A stretch of DNA of 64,000 bases from Populus alba. Taxonomy: Eukaryota; Streptophyta; Magnoliopsida; Malpighiales; Salicaceae. The position numbers and the translations under genes were made by a program. Shown here piece after piece: positions 50,301 through 60,555 of this stretch (its first letter is position 1; each line of letters begins with the position of its first letter). Below the pieces are notes generated by a model. That model saw nothing but the letters and a program-made list of their open reading frames with translations. It made no database searches and was not told the origin of the DNA. The stretch spans positions 2,175,001-2,239,000 of the forward strand of contig NC_133301.1 in NCBI RefSeq assembly GCF_005239225.2, read 5' to 3'.

Positions 50301-51806
50301 TAGCTACAAAAAAGGACCAATTACCTTCCAAAAATTGGCGGTGCATATCTCTGCCCTGCCAGAATGTACTCCACGATCATTGTAAATACCACTGTTGTCC
50401 GTCTTAGGGTGGTATACATGGGAACATTTACCCCACGGACAGACTCCATTGTAACTAGCTTCCAAGAGGAAACATCAGAAGGGGTAGAAATTAATTACAA
50501 GTGAAAATTCAATAAGGAAAGAAAACCTATTCAACGTTATGCACTAGCATACCATGTAAAGCAAATAAGTAAATGCAAGAGGTAGGGTGTGAATCAATGT
50601 CTCCAGTGGTACAAAAGTAGCTTTGACATCAGAAGTAATTGGGGATCCACCATCAGTGAAAGAGATAATCCTCCAGCGTCTCAATACGTACAAAAAAGAG
50701 CACGAGCACATCATCTGTGAAGAATCAAAACAATAGTGTGAAATGTGAATATAACATTGCCAAGACAGCCATTGAAAATAATGGACTTTCCACAAGTAGG
50801 AAAGACATAAATACATAACAATGCCAACTAAAATGGTGAATAATAAAAGGCAGCATATTGGCTCAGGAAGATCTACCTGAAATAAAGTTATGACATTTGC
50901 ACTAGGGAAGCTATAAGAAGAAAGAGCTGCTTTATTGAACAATATCAAAAGCACTGCAAAAGAGATACAACAGAAACTGTAAAGAGCTGAACTTAATGTA
51001 AAACAAAAAAAAATTCACAAATGGCTGTCTATTAAACTATCATTCTTCTGTTCTATAAATTTCATTTCCTTTTCTTTTCCTTTTTTCCTTTTCAATTACT
51101 CATTTCCTCCTTATTTAAAAAAAAATCCCCCCCCCCCATCATCCTTGCGCTTTTCAAGTGGAACAAAGCCAAAAAAAAGGCATGATATTAAATGAATTTC
51201 ACATTATGCAGACATATCAGTGTGACTTTTGCCATTACTTATATTTAAATCTCCAAAATAATCAACACATAATACGCCATCCAAATTTCGGAATAGCATC
51301 TATAAATTACACACAATCCGGTAAAATATCAGTTTTAATCACTCCAATAAACCTCAAATTAACACAATTAATCACATCCCTGATCACCAAAAAAAATCCA
51401 CAATTCACAAAATTTAATAACACAATCCTCTCTATAACAAAAACCTAAAAATAATTCAGCTTTAAATCACAATTAGAGAAATGCTTTCCAAAGAAAAAAG
51501 AAAAAACACATGTAATTAATTTAATAATAAAATTCAAACGAATCGAATAACAAAAAATAATAATAAAAAAAGATAAAAAAAAACTGATCGCTGTAAATTG
51601 TTTGATAATTGGTTTATACCAGCACAAGACATGTAAGAGATGGCGGCATAAGCTCCTCTCTTAGTCATTGAAGATCCTCTGAAGACCTTATCATCTCCTT
51701 TAACTAATCTCTCTTTCTCTCTTTGCCTCTCTTCGCTGATTGAAGATACGAAGACTGGTAGGATTGGATTGGAAGAGGAGCTTGACGCCGCCATTGAAGT
51801 CATCAT
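47316..51806 (-). CDS. UGNT1: Nucleotide-sugar transporter, UGNT1 type, 10 exons, 357 aa
   Basis: Exons (minus): 51806-51620, 50953-50877, 50714-50553, 50458-50325, 49649-49519, 49426-49382, 49234-49137, 48601-48494, 47614-47558, 47390-47316; sum 1074 nt, stop TAA. The start is ATG-ATG (MMTSMAAS). The product is a multi-span membrane protein of the drug/metabolite transporter fold, with about ten hydrophobic segments after a hydrophilic N-terminus of about 50 residues. Recognisable family text: LFNKAALSSYSFPSANVITL, RRTTVVFTMIVEYILAGQRY, GARDLSFDFYGY, LNSFGLMWCNG, NTTLNSALTQTICGNLKDL, and a C-terminus ending YAYYKLIGR. Arabidopsis UGNT1 (At4g32272) moves UDP-N-acetylglucosamine into the Golgi/ER lumen for N-glycan and GIPC sphingolipid glycosylation. 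It lies next to ATPG there as here. Substrate specificity is by homology only. An acceptor at TTATCAG for exon 5 was chosen because it keeps the frame and the conserved GSVG. Confidence 0.93.
47457..47545. repeat. Three tandem units of about 32 bp in UGNT1 intron 9
   Basis: The phrase 'atgtagagaa' followed by a short variable part and a poly-A run occurs at about 47459, 47491 and 47523. Confidence 0.8.
47950..48260. repeat. Probable transposon fragment in UGNT1 intron 8
   Basis: The text 'gatggatagggcatggatat' and 'taggtaacgggtagagtatg', with 'aaacccggcccatgtatccc', is the style of a dispersed plant repeat. An (AC)n tract lies at 48093-48103. Ends were not found. Confidence 0.35.
49950..50155. 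mobile_element. MITE-like repeat (family A) in UGNT1 intron 4
   Basis: The left part 'gttgtttttcaaagtgcttt' and the right part 'ttttaaaagcgctttccgat' are roughly inverted. The core contains 'gacatcagcacatcaaaatg' and 'atctgaaaacataaaaaata', shared with the copies near 38500-38900. Confidence 0.6.
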
Positions 51807-53580
51807 CAATTAGAGAGAGAAATGGTGATTAATGAGGATTCACGGTCAACTCCACCAGGTGATTGAGTGAGTCGTCGACTCCAAGTCGGACTGGACGCGG
51901 TACGCGAGAGGGAAGACGAGGTTTTTTTGGGCTTGCAGGAGGAATATTTAAAAACGTTGGGTTTCCTTAATTTCAATTTTTCAAATTTCTTACTGTATTT
52001 AGATTTGTCAACGACTCAATGGCTCCCGGGCAGACGGTTCAAAAGTGTTAATCAAAAGCTAATCGGACCGGATGCTTCAACCAGTGAGCCAGACATTAGC
52101 GTTTAATTATTATCTCTGCGGTTAGTCATGTTTTAAAAATTTTCTAAATTTCTTTTAGTTTTAAAATTTTTTATATTTTTTTTAAAAATAAAAAATATAT
52201 TATTTTAATATATTTTTAAATAAAAAATATTTTAAAAAACAATATCTATCATATTTCCAAACATGCTCTAAATATGTATTTGGTATTGTAGTGTAGAGTG
52301 CTTTTCAAATATATTTTTCTTTTAAAAACATATCAAAATATTTATTTATTTATTTTTGACATAGCACATTAAAATTATAAAAAAAACAATAAAAAATTAA
52401 TTATTTTCAAAAACATCAATTATTTTCAAAAATATTTTTCCTTTAAAAACATATTAAATATTTTTATTTTTATTTTTAACATGGTAAATTAAAATTATTA
52501 AAAAAACACTAAAAAAACATTAATTATTTTTAAAACAAATTTGTTTTATATATTTATCTTAATCAATTTAACTAAATACTCAGTATCTCTTTTATATTTA
52601 TTTTTCCGACCAAACACTCTATGTTTCAAAGCTAAAATGGAAAAAAAATATCAGTTAATGTTAGTCTGTGCCCATAAAACCATGACATTGATTTTCTAGA
52701 TAAGAAATATAGTTAAACTAAAACAATAATTTATTAACCCCTAATTGTTGGAATTTTCAGCCTGACTTTTGTAAGGTAGGCTATAATTTTGACGAGTTAT
52801 GGCATCCTCGTCACACTTTATACCTGCCTACTTGCTCCTGTCTTGGATTTTGATAAGTTTCGTGATGGTTTTAAGGTAGTGTTTGTATTACAGTAATAAT
52901 TATTTTTTTAGTTAAAAATATATAAAAATAATAAATATTTTTTTTATTTTTTAAAATTTATTTTTAACATCAATAAATATAATTAAAAAAAAAAAAAAAA
53001 AAAAACAGTGTTTGCGGTCGTCCTACGCTGTCACCAAGGTGAACATATGATGGGGGCATGGAAGAAATCAAGCATCCTGGGAAGGCTAATACCACAAACA
53101 CCGTATGGATAGCTATTTCTCAGGACTTGAATTTCGTTTAAATAATAATATAATTTATAATTTTTTTTCCATCGAACTTATATAGCACCTGTCATTCCTA
53201 ATAAAATATTAGTTTAGTTGTTAAGATATTATTATATTTTTATAAAATAAAAACATAAATTTGATATTCAAAAAAAGTATATTTATTGAAAAGGGAATAC
53301 TATAAACCTAAATAAGACTAGTATCATTTATTTTTTAAAATAGTATAAGGATACTATAAAATCAAAAAAATATAATACCTACCATAAAATTTATTTTATT
53401 TTATTTTATTAGTTCGAGATGAGTAGGGACTTGGGTGTCATGGTTTATATATTTTTAAGATTCCAGATGGGCCTGGATTAGTTAAGCCTGCTCTGAATGC
53501 AAATTCATTTTCTCTCCAGCAAAAGAAAACTAATTCTAAAGCGACGACTACTCATCCAGTAACGACTCGTCAGCTAATTG
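51807..53580. other. Spacer upstream of the transporter gene, repeat-rich
   Basis: About 51807-51950 is the transporter promoter side. MITE-like text lies at 52140-52260 and 52270-52420, with a near-duplicate of the latter at 52425-52540. Another family A-like piece (52870-53010) ends in a long poly-A. The rest is AT-rich and unassigned. Confidence 0.4.
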
Positions 53581-53584
53581 ACAG

Positions 53585-53940
53585 TCACAGGAAAGGGATT
53601 GTTATCAGAACTGGACCGGACGTTTCGGTTAAACCGAAGAACCTGCGAACCGAGCAAGTAACCGGACCGGTTTGATTTTGTTTGCCAGCGCATCGCACCC
53701 AATCCAATTCCTTTCCCTTTTTCGTCTTTGATTCTTCATCAAAATCACACTTGAACATCTTCTTCTTGTCAAATCGAGGTAATACCGCTAACCAGGCTTC
53801 TGTTTCTTTTATTTTTAGTTTTATTAAGGCATCATATGCTGGAAATGCAGAGAACAAAGTTTGCACAGGTGCAGTGAACCGCCGGTTTAACCACTGACCC
53901 TGCACCTCAGGTGACTCACTGTCCGATAACACTGGTCGTC
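53585..53940. repeat. Possible small element with inverted ends
   Basis: The left edge 'gattgttatcagaactggac' resembles the reverse complement of the right edge ('gtccgataacactggtc'). 'accggaccgg' and 'aaccgccggtttaacc' text lies inside each edge. A 115-codon minus ORF spans it but is not recognised. Confidence 0.35.
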
Positions 53941-54267
53941 ACAGCACTTCAATTCATCGGCAATGACGCATCCTTTCCGACCGAGGAGGCATGACATGAC
54001 GTCGTTTTGAATTTCAGCCATTGCTCAACTCCATTGATAACCACTTCTCTTCACAAAAAGTAAAGTTCAGTCTCTTAAATTTCCTTTCTTCACCTTAAAG
54101 AATGAGAAATTAATTTTTATTTGCTTCTATTTTTCAATTTTTTAAAAAAGTGACTGAAAATGCCTCATTTTCGCTCTGTTTGTTTGTTTGGCTGGTTGTT
54201 GATGTGTTGTCGTAAATGCAGGTGTAACTGTGTATCTAATCATGATTTAAATCACAAATATAAAAAA

Positions 54268-56782
54268 ATGACCGAGTTTTCGATTGGTAATCGGAGATAT
54301 GGTTACGTACATGAACGGAAGTGGCCTTCGGAAGCAATTGATATGCACCATGTTGTGGTGAGGAAGAGGAATGGCAAGGGTTTCCTCGTGTTTTTTTCAG
54401 CTCTCATCGTTCTCGCAAATGCATCATATCTCTTCCTAGTCAAGGTAAATGATTGTCTTTCTTGCAGTTTAATTTTTCAAGGTCTAATGTAATAGATAGT
54501 CTTGCTTTGTTGGTTTTGATTAACATCCATGCTTTTGTCGAGACAGCTTAATGTTTCGAGCTTTAATGGATACATGATGTCTTGATTTGTTGGTTTTAAT
54601 TAATATCCATGCTTCCGTCAAGGCAGCTTAATGTTTCAAGCTTTAATGTGATACATGAAGTCTTGATTTGTTGGTTTTAGTTAATATCCATGCTTTGGTT
54701 AAGACAACATGATTCTTGTAATGTTGAAGGAATGAATTAGTTGGTTGTTTTTAGTTCTTGTAAATTGTTATCATGTTTTAGCAAATGCAAGGATACTCTT
54801 CCTGGTCGAGGTAAAGAATTGTCACAAAATTTTTGAGTTCTAGTGTGATAAGACTGATTTGCTGGTATGGAATGTTTGCATTTGTAACCTTATATAAAAC
54901 CATTGGATTACTGTGAGAAAGGATACCAGGTTCTTTTTAGTCATTGTAATCCTGGTCCTTCTCTTGATATCTTTGCTGGAGAGGTACATTTGGTTTCATT
55001 TATTGAGTAGATTCACTGGTTTATTGTAGTGTTTTGAGTAATTTGTGAGGTGAACTGATGTGATGGCTGTCAATTAACAGAATAAATCAATCAGCGTTCT
55101 TTTGTGGAGCTTTTGTTTGAGTGTGTTCCTTGTCAAACTAATGTTTTGGAGGCGTGTCATGAAAGGTAAGAGCTACTGAAGTTGGGTTCTTGATTTTTTT
55201 TTAAGAGCATTATAGTTTTCCAACTTCCAATGGTAGAATATGATAGATTGTGTTATGTGCTTTCTAGTTGGATAATTATGTTTGCTTTCTGTACTTGTTT
55301 ATATCCTCGAATGACACAGAGTCTGTCATGGTTATGCCAACTTTTGGAGTTCAACTTGAAACACACTATTTGAGGTATATTTCTTCTTCTTTTATTTGAA
55401 TTTTAGTATGCTGGATTGTGTGTCCATACATGTGCCTATAAATTCCATCGCTGAAGCATATATGAATACACAAAAAAAAATTCTAATTTTGTCTAATGTA
55501 GCAATATTAAAATTTATTACTGCTATGATTTTTATAAGGTGCAGTTATATATGCTGCCTGTGTTCATAAGCATCCAATTGAACAGTGTTATGAAGTCTGA
55601 ACAGATGGTTGTACTGAAAGGAGAGGATTGTTTTCTGTAGCAATTTGTTCTGACAGTTGGTAATATAATTGAAGAATATGCCGTGAGCTATCATCTTGAT
55701 GTGATTCGAATGGGATTTTAGTGTTATATTTAGGTTCTCAATTCAAGCTTCCTGATTTTTTCCATTTTTCATTCTCTTGGACCAAATTTCTCAAGCAGTT
55801 CTTTCTCTCTAGGACCATCTATATTTCTGTGTTTCTATCATAGAAAAAAATGTTTGTTGGCCAACCTATCCTTTTCCAATCGAATGCCAATTTGCAAAGT
55901 GGTTTTTTAAGATTGAGTTCTGCAGTTGAGAAATTTTACCTTCATTTTTCTCTTCTTCAAAACATTTTCTTGTCTATGCAGTGGAAGAATTGTCCGTCGC
56001 TTTGTTCCTATTGGCAAGATTTTGAAACCTGTGTTGCTGGAATGTGTGTCGCCAATTACTTGTTACTGGAGCTTGTCTCTGCTTCTGCGTGGCGAAGCAG
56101 AACTAATGTTGGTTTTTAAGGTACACTAATATCTCTCATTTGAGACTTGAATTTCGAAGAAAAAATCTGACTAGTTAAATGGCTTTAGGAGGCCTGAATT
56201 ACATGAAATTGCAAAATGTTGGGTCTTACAAATAAAAAAGGATGAAGCCTATTATTAACAAATCACTAAAGGGTGTGGCTAAATCATTGGAGCCACATCC
56301 ACAAAATACTTCACTTTTTTATTATTATTTTACCATTCAACAACTCAATTTTTTTAGTTTCTTTTTTCTTTCAATTTTATCATTTAATATTATGTTATGT
56401 TGAAAATTGTGCTTCATAATTTTTCTTGATTTTTTTTTGTTAGGTTATATATCAATATCAAAGATTTAGTTTTTTTTTTTCTCGATTTCAATCCTCAAAT
56501 TAGATATGTTAGAAGTGGAGTTTCATAATTTTTTTCCAATTGCTTTTTAATGATTTGGCTTGCGGTGCAGCACAGGCTAATGATCTTAGTAAGAACTAAA
56601 GGTAGTTGATGATTGATGGTTTTGTGGCACAATCTCTTAATTATGGTTGTGCACTTAACTAGTATGATTTCCATGTTCAGGAATTACGACCTCCTGTGAA
56701 GATGTTGATCCCTATCTGGAAGGCCTTGTGTAATGCTTCTGGCATTAAAGAAGGCTCAGACCCCTTGAAGGGTGTCAACTAA
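54268..56782 (+). CDS. PIGH: PIG-H, GPI-GlcNAc transferase subunit, 5 exons, 185 aa
   Basis: Exons: 54268-54444, 55081-55165, 55320-55374, 55982-56120, 56681-56782; sum 558 nt, stop TAA. PIG-H is a small cytoplasm-facing subunit of the ER complex that adds GlcNAc to phosphatidylinositol, the first step of GPI-anchor synthesis. Residues about 38-58 and 63-80 are two hydrophobic segments forming a hairpin. The PIG-H domain follows: ESVMVMPTFGVQLETHY (88-104), then RRFVPIGKILKPVLLECVSP and YWSLSLLLRGEAELMLVFKE. It ends with PVKMLIPIWKAL. The start ATG at 54268 opens MTEFSIGNRRYGY. An in-frame ATG at 54160 would add 36 odd Cys-rich residues, but a GTAAATGCAG acceptor at about 54221 suggests that stretch is a 5'-UTR intron edge. 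Intron 1 carries duplications (separate entries) and intron 4 a repeat insertion. The length is close to other plant PIG-H proteins. Confidence 0.9.
54470..54720 (+). repeat. Three tandem units of about 80 bp in PIGH intron 1
   Basis: The phrase 'gtcttgatttgttggtttta' or a close variant starts at about 54499, 54579 and 54660, each followed by 'ttaatatccatgctt' and 'agcttaatgtttc'-like text. Identity is high, so the expansion is fairly recent. Confidence 0.85.
54779..54890 (+). pseudogene. Decayed duplicate of the end of PIGH exon 1 plus its donor site
   Basis: The sequence 'gcaaatgcaaggatactctt' then 'cctggtcgag|gtaaagaatt' parallels the exon 1 end 'gcaaatgcatcatatctctt' then 'cctagtcaag|gtaaatgatt' at 54415-54455. 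Similarity continues into the intron. The copy retains a GT donor context but has lost the upstream coding part. Confidence 0.7.
56340..56570. repeat. Repeat unit in PIGH intron 4, related to the 25100-25900 array
   Basis: The text 'caattttatcatttaatatt', 'gtgcttcataatttttcttg' and 'ttgttaggttata' follows the order seen in the degenerate tandem array on the other side of the window. Confidence 0.5.
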
Positions 56783-59700
56783 AAAGATGAGATGCACCTA
56801 GAAGTGATCGGAGGACCATTTGCAGAAAAGCAGGTCTTATACACCATCATTTCACGAGGGCCATTTTTCACTGCAGGGAACAGATTGGTGCCCACGTTTT
56901 TAAGCTGCCTCAAGGAATTCTGTACATGGAGATATCATCAGGTTCAATAGAGCATACTCTTTCATACTGGGTAAAGGAACATAAATTACCAAGTTTGATT
57001 GCTGATTAATTTTAATGCTAAACAAAATCATGATGTTTCACTGGTGTCTCAACACTCATCCTTATAGGCTGTGTTTGTTTTTGTATTCAAAAGGTGTTTT
57101 TGAACATTTTTGAAAATATTTCTGTTTAAATTATTTGATATATTTCCAAGTAAAAAACATTTTAAAAAGCAATCATTATTACAATCTCAAACACTGTCAT
57201 ATAAAACAACCTTTTGCGGCTGGTTGCGATGGATTGAAACCTAGTTATTAAACATGATTATGATGGAGCATATTAACCTTGACTTTGAATCGAACATAAT
57301 CTATAGCAAGCTCGAATCTTTGCACAGGATCCACGAAAATGGTGGGTCTTCTCCTTAGACTCTTCCGATCTTTGATCGTAAGTTGAGGAAGCATATGGCT
57401 GGACATCAATATGAACATAGATGACAAACTTGTCTTGGTACGATTACCATAGAATAGACCCATCGGACGGGCAGTACTGACCTAATATCAGAGATAATGT
57501 CCTTCAGGTGATCCCCGCTCTCTCACGTTTGCCTTGCAGATAAACACACCAAGGAAATTTACAGGCATCTTCCCATCAATGTCCAGGCATGAGTGTTATC
57601 TCATTTTGTGAGAATTTAGTGTTGAACTGCAGATCTTTGAGTTAATGTGACGTGAAACCACAGGGTACTTTGAACAGAAACATGGCACTCTCCATCTATC
57701 AACGATGTTGCCAAGGGAGAAGACGAGGCCTCCTTAAAGAGCTCTAGATGCTTAGTACGCTTTCCATATCTCCCTCTATAGGAGACCTCATCGGGAGATG
57801 AGAACAATTTGTCCAAGTGTTAAATGGCCTAGAATAATGGAGTTTCTTTTTCACTAACATGCACCGTTTCGATGTTTGGGACACGACAGCCAATGCCGGC
57901 CGAAGATTTGCTGACGACGATCATCTCTCTTGTAACTTGGAAGCTTGCATTGGCTGGCTAGGATGCTTCTGCAGTTCATTTTCTTATATATTTCAGTTTC
58001 AACTTGGCCACGACATGCTCGTGTTCCCTTGCCCAACTTGCTAGCCAAATCTCATTTGCCTTGATCATCCCCCCCTTACATATGACGAACACACCAGTCC
58101 AAAAGGGATTGTTTATTTAGTTTGATTCATTAATTACTGGAATTGTTTGGAATCGTTTTCTTGGAAAGAAGACTTTGTAGAATAGTAATTAATTCCAGCT
58201 GGACACATGATCCTGGTTGAGCGAATTAACTTAAATTAATTAAAATCATATTATTTTATTTTTTTAATTAAAATAATATTATTTAAAAAATAAATAAAAT
58301 AAAAAGTCAATATTAGATTTTGATGAGGTCAACTCCAACTTAACTTTTCTTGAACAACCAGCTCAGGTCAAGGGATATGCAGCTCAGCTCAAGAGATAAG
58401 TTAACCAGGTCTCAAATGGATTTGTTGGGCCAAATTTCAAGAAAAAAAAAAATTATGTTTGGTCAATGCAAGTGCATTTCAAAGAAAAAAAAATCAATGT
58501 TAAATAATGAAAATAAATAAATAAATAAATAAAAACAATGGCAATTCATGTTTTCTCATCATTTGACCAAAAGTTATAAATTTTTTTTAAAAAAAAACTT
58601 GAAGCTTAGTTTTTAACCAATCAAATGTTAAAGGATGAATATTTTTTTAAAAAAACAAATATACAAAAGGATAAAAAACAATAGCAATTGCAAGCACAAA
58701 GAAAAAAGAAGAAGCTTGAGCCCGCTCAGGTTAATCCACCAAACCCACGGGTCAGGCTATGAAATAGGAAAAATCATATAAAAAGAAAAACAAGGAAAAC
58801 CACGAGGTCCATTTTTGTTTAAAAAATCAATGTTGAATTATGAGATGAAAAAAATAAGCTAAAAAAAATGTTGATGCAACCCTTGATGAGAAACATCAAA
58901 TACAGAAAATCATGAAGGCCAATCGTTAACAAATCAAATATTGAAGGATGAAATAAAAAAATCAATCACACAAAAATAATGATTAAGATAGCCCAATAAA
59001 AAGAAAAACGAAGAAAATCATGAAGCTTTTTTTAAAAAAATATATATATATATACACACACATCAAACAATGAAATTGAAAAAAAAATAAGTAAAAAAAA
59101 AATATGAACCTTTGATCTGGGCCATTTGATTAGAAGTACCAAACTTGAAAAAACGATGAATCTCAAATTTCAATAAATAAAATGTCAAAGGTTGAAATTA
59201 AAAAAAAAATAACAAATTAAAAAAAAAATAAGGATCAAATTTTTTTAAAAAAAACAAATTTGAAGATGACTAATTTTTTATTAAAGGAGTAAATTGAAAA
59301 AAAAAACAATTTCATGAAATAATTAAAGAATAAACCATGAAGAGAATAAGGACCTTATATAAAAAAATCAGTAAATTTAAAATTTTGATTAAAAAATTAA
59401 ATTGAAAACAATTGAAAGTTCACAAAATAGATAAGAAAAAAATAAAGAAAAAAAATCAGGATCAAATTTGAAAAATTAAAAAAGTTAGATTTAAGGATTC
59501 AATTAAAAAAAAACTTACAAAAGGGAATATGATATAAATTCTAAATTCAAAAGAATGAAGATTGATAATTAAATATTGCAAACCGAGGGGCTGCCATGAA
59601 ATTTTCAATGTCACACTTGAATTTTGAGGGAGGAGAGAGAAAAAAAAGAGAGAAAAAACATCTCTAGCAACAATATATCCATCACATACCAGCACGCGCT

Positions 59701-60555
59701 GCCTCTAGAAGGGGAGGATGTTACGGGAAATCGACTGACACGGTGGAAAAAAGTTCGACCCCTGAGCTTAAACTTTTTTATCATTTCAATATTACAATGC
59801 AGAGTAAACTCTAGTGCTGCCGTGAGTTTTCCTCGCCCGGTAATTTTTTTTCCTTTCTTCGGGGAGCGGATAATTAGATAGGTTGAGAGGAGGATTTCTA
59901 AATTTATTTCATGTATGACGATTGTCCGAAATCTTCATCTCTTCTGACATTTATGTTGGCAATATGACCGATGCCTTAATGGCCTAATCTACTAGTTTAA
60001 TGTCTTCTAATTGACTGATTCAACCTGTTGCATGCTGTCATTCTTATCATTCCATTAAATCTAAATCATATTTAAACAAGGGACATGATGCCCAAGAAAC
60101 AACCTCGCTGTGCAAATATCTAGCTTTGATCATGTTCGACCAAGAAATGGACAGAGAGAGGAGACAACGAAGTCATTGTCTCTTCTATATAAATGTCATT
60201 AGCAAAGTGATTATTGAAGAACGAGTAAATGAGTTTACTTTTGGTTGGCAATGGGGAAAACCCCTCGGAGGCTTAAAAAAGTCCGTGCATGATGCTACCT
60301 GTGTATGTTTGAATATGTAGCAGAGTCAAGAGTATACACCTCAGAATATTCTAACATGTTTAAGATATAAATTTTGATTATTTGACCCTCATGCCTTTAC
60401 TTTCTGTTCTTGTTGTTACACTAGCTGGTGAATCTTTAGGGAAACAATACCTAAAATTCTCTATATGTGGGTTTACCAAATACTTTTGAATTCTGTAGCC
60501 TGTGTAGTCCCTCTCTCACTATCCCTTCCTGTGTGTGCTTTGTAGTTGCTTTGTA
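56783..60555. other. Spacer between PIGH and the receptor kinase gene
   Basis: The PIGH 3' UTR probably covers 56783-57050. A family A MITE-like piece lies at about 57065-57200. The interval 57240-58060 has mixed composition and broken minus-strand frames (for example KANVRERGDHLKDIISDIRS, then a second piece at 57616-57816) that look like a decayed coding sequence of unknown identity. The interval 58240-59620 is A-rich composite-repeat text ('caaacaatgaaattgaaaaa'). The interval 59620-60555 is unassigned and includes the promoter of the next gene. Confidence 0.4.

Noticed and set aside
50544..50954. 136-codon minus-strand ORF
   Set aside because: It is exon 2, intron and exon 3 of the UGNT1-type gene read as one frame. 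The middle part is intron.
51127..51140. Poly-C run (and another at 37285-37293) as a regulatory site
   Set aside because: Simple homopolymers in UGNT1 intron 1 and a spacer, with nothing to support function.
53585..53932. 115-codon minus ORF as a gene
   Set aside because: It lies within a probable small element with inverted ends, and no family could be recognised. Reported as a repeat only.
57355..57375. 'ctcttccgatct', identical to the end of a common sequencing adapter
   Set aside because: Only 12 bases match and they lie inside an otherwise continuous decayed coding stretch. Chance is the simplest explanation.
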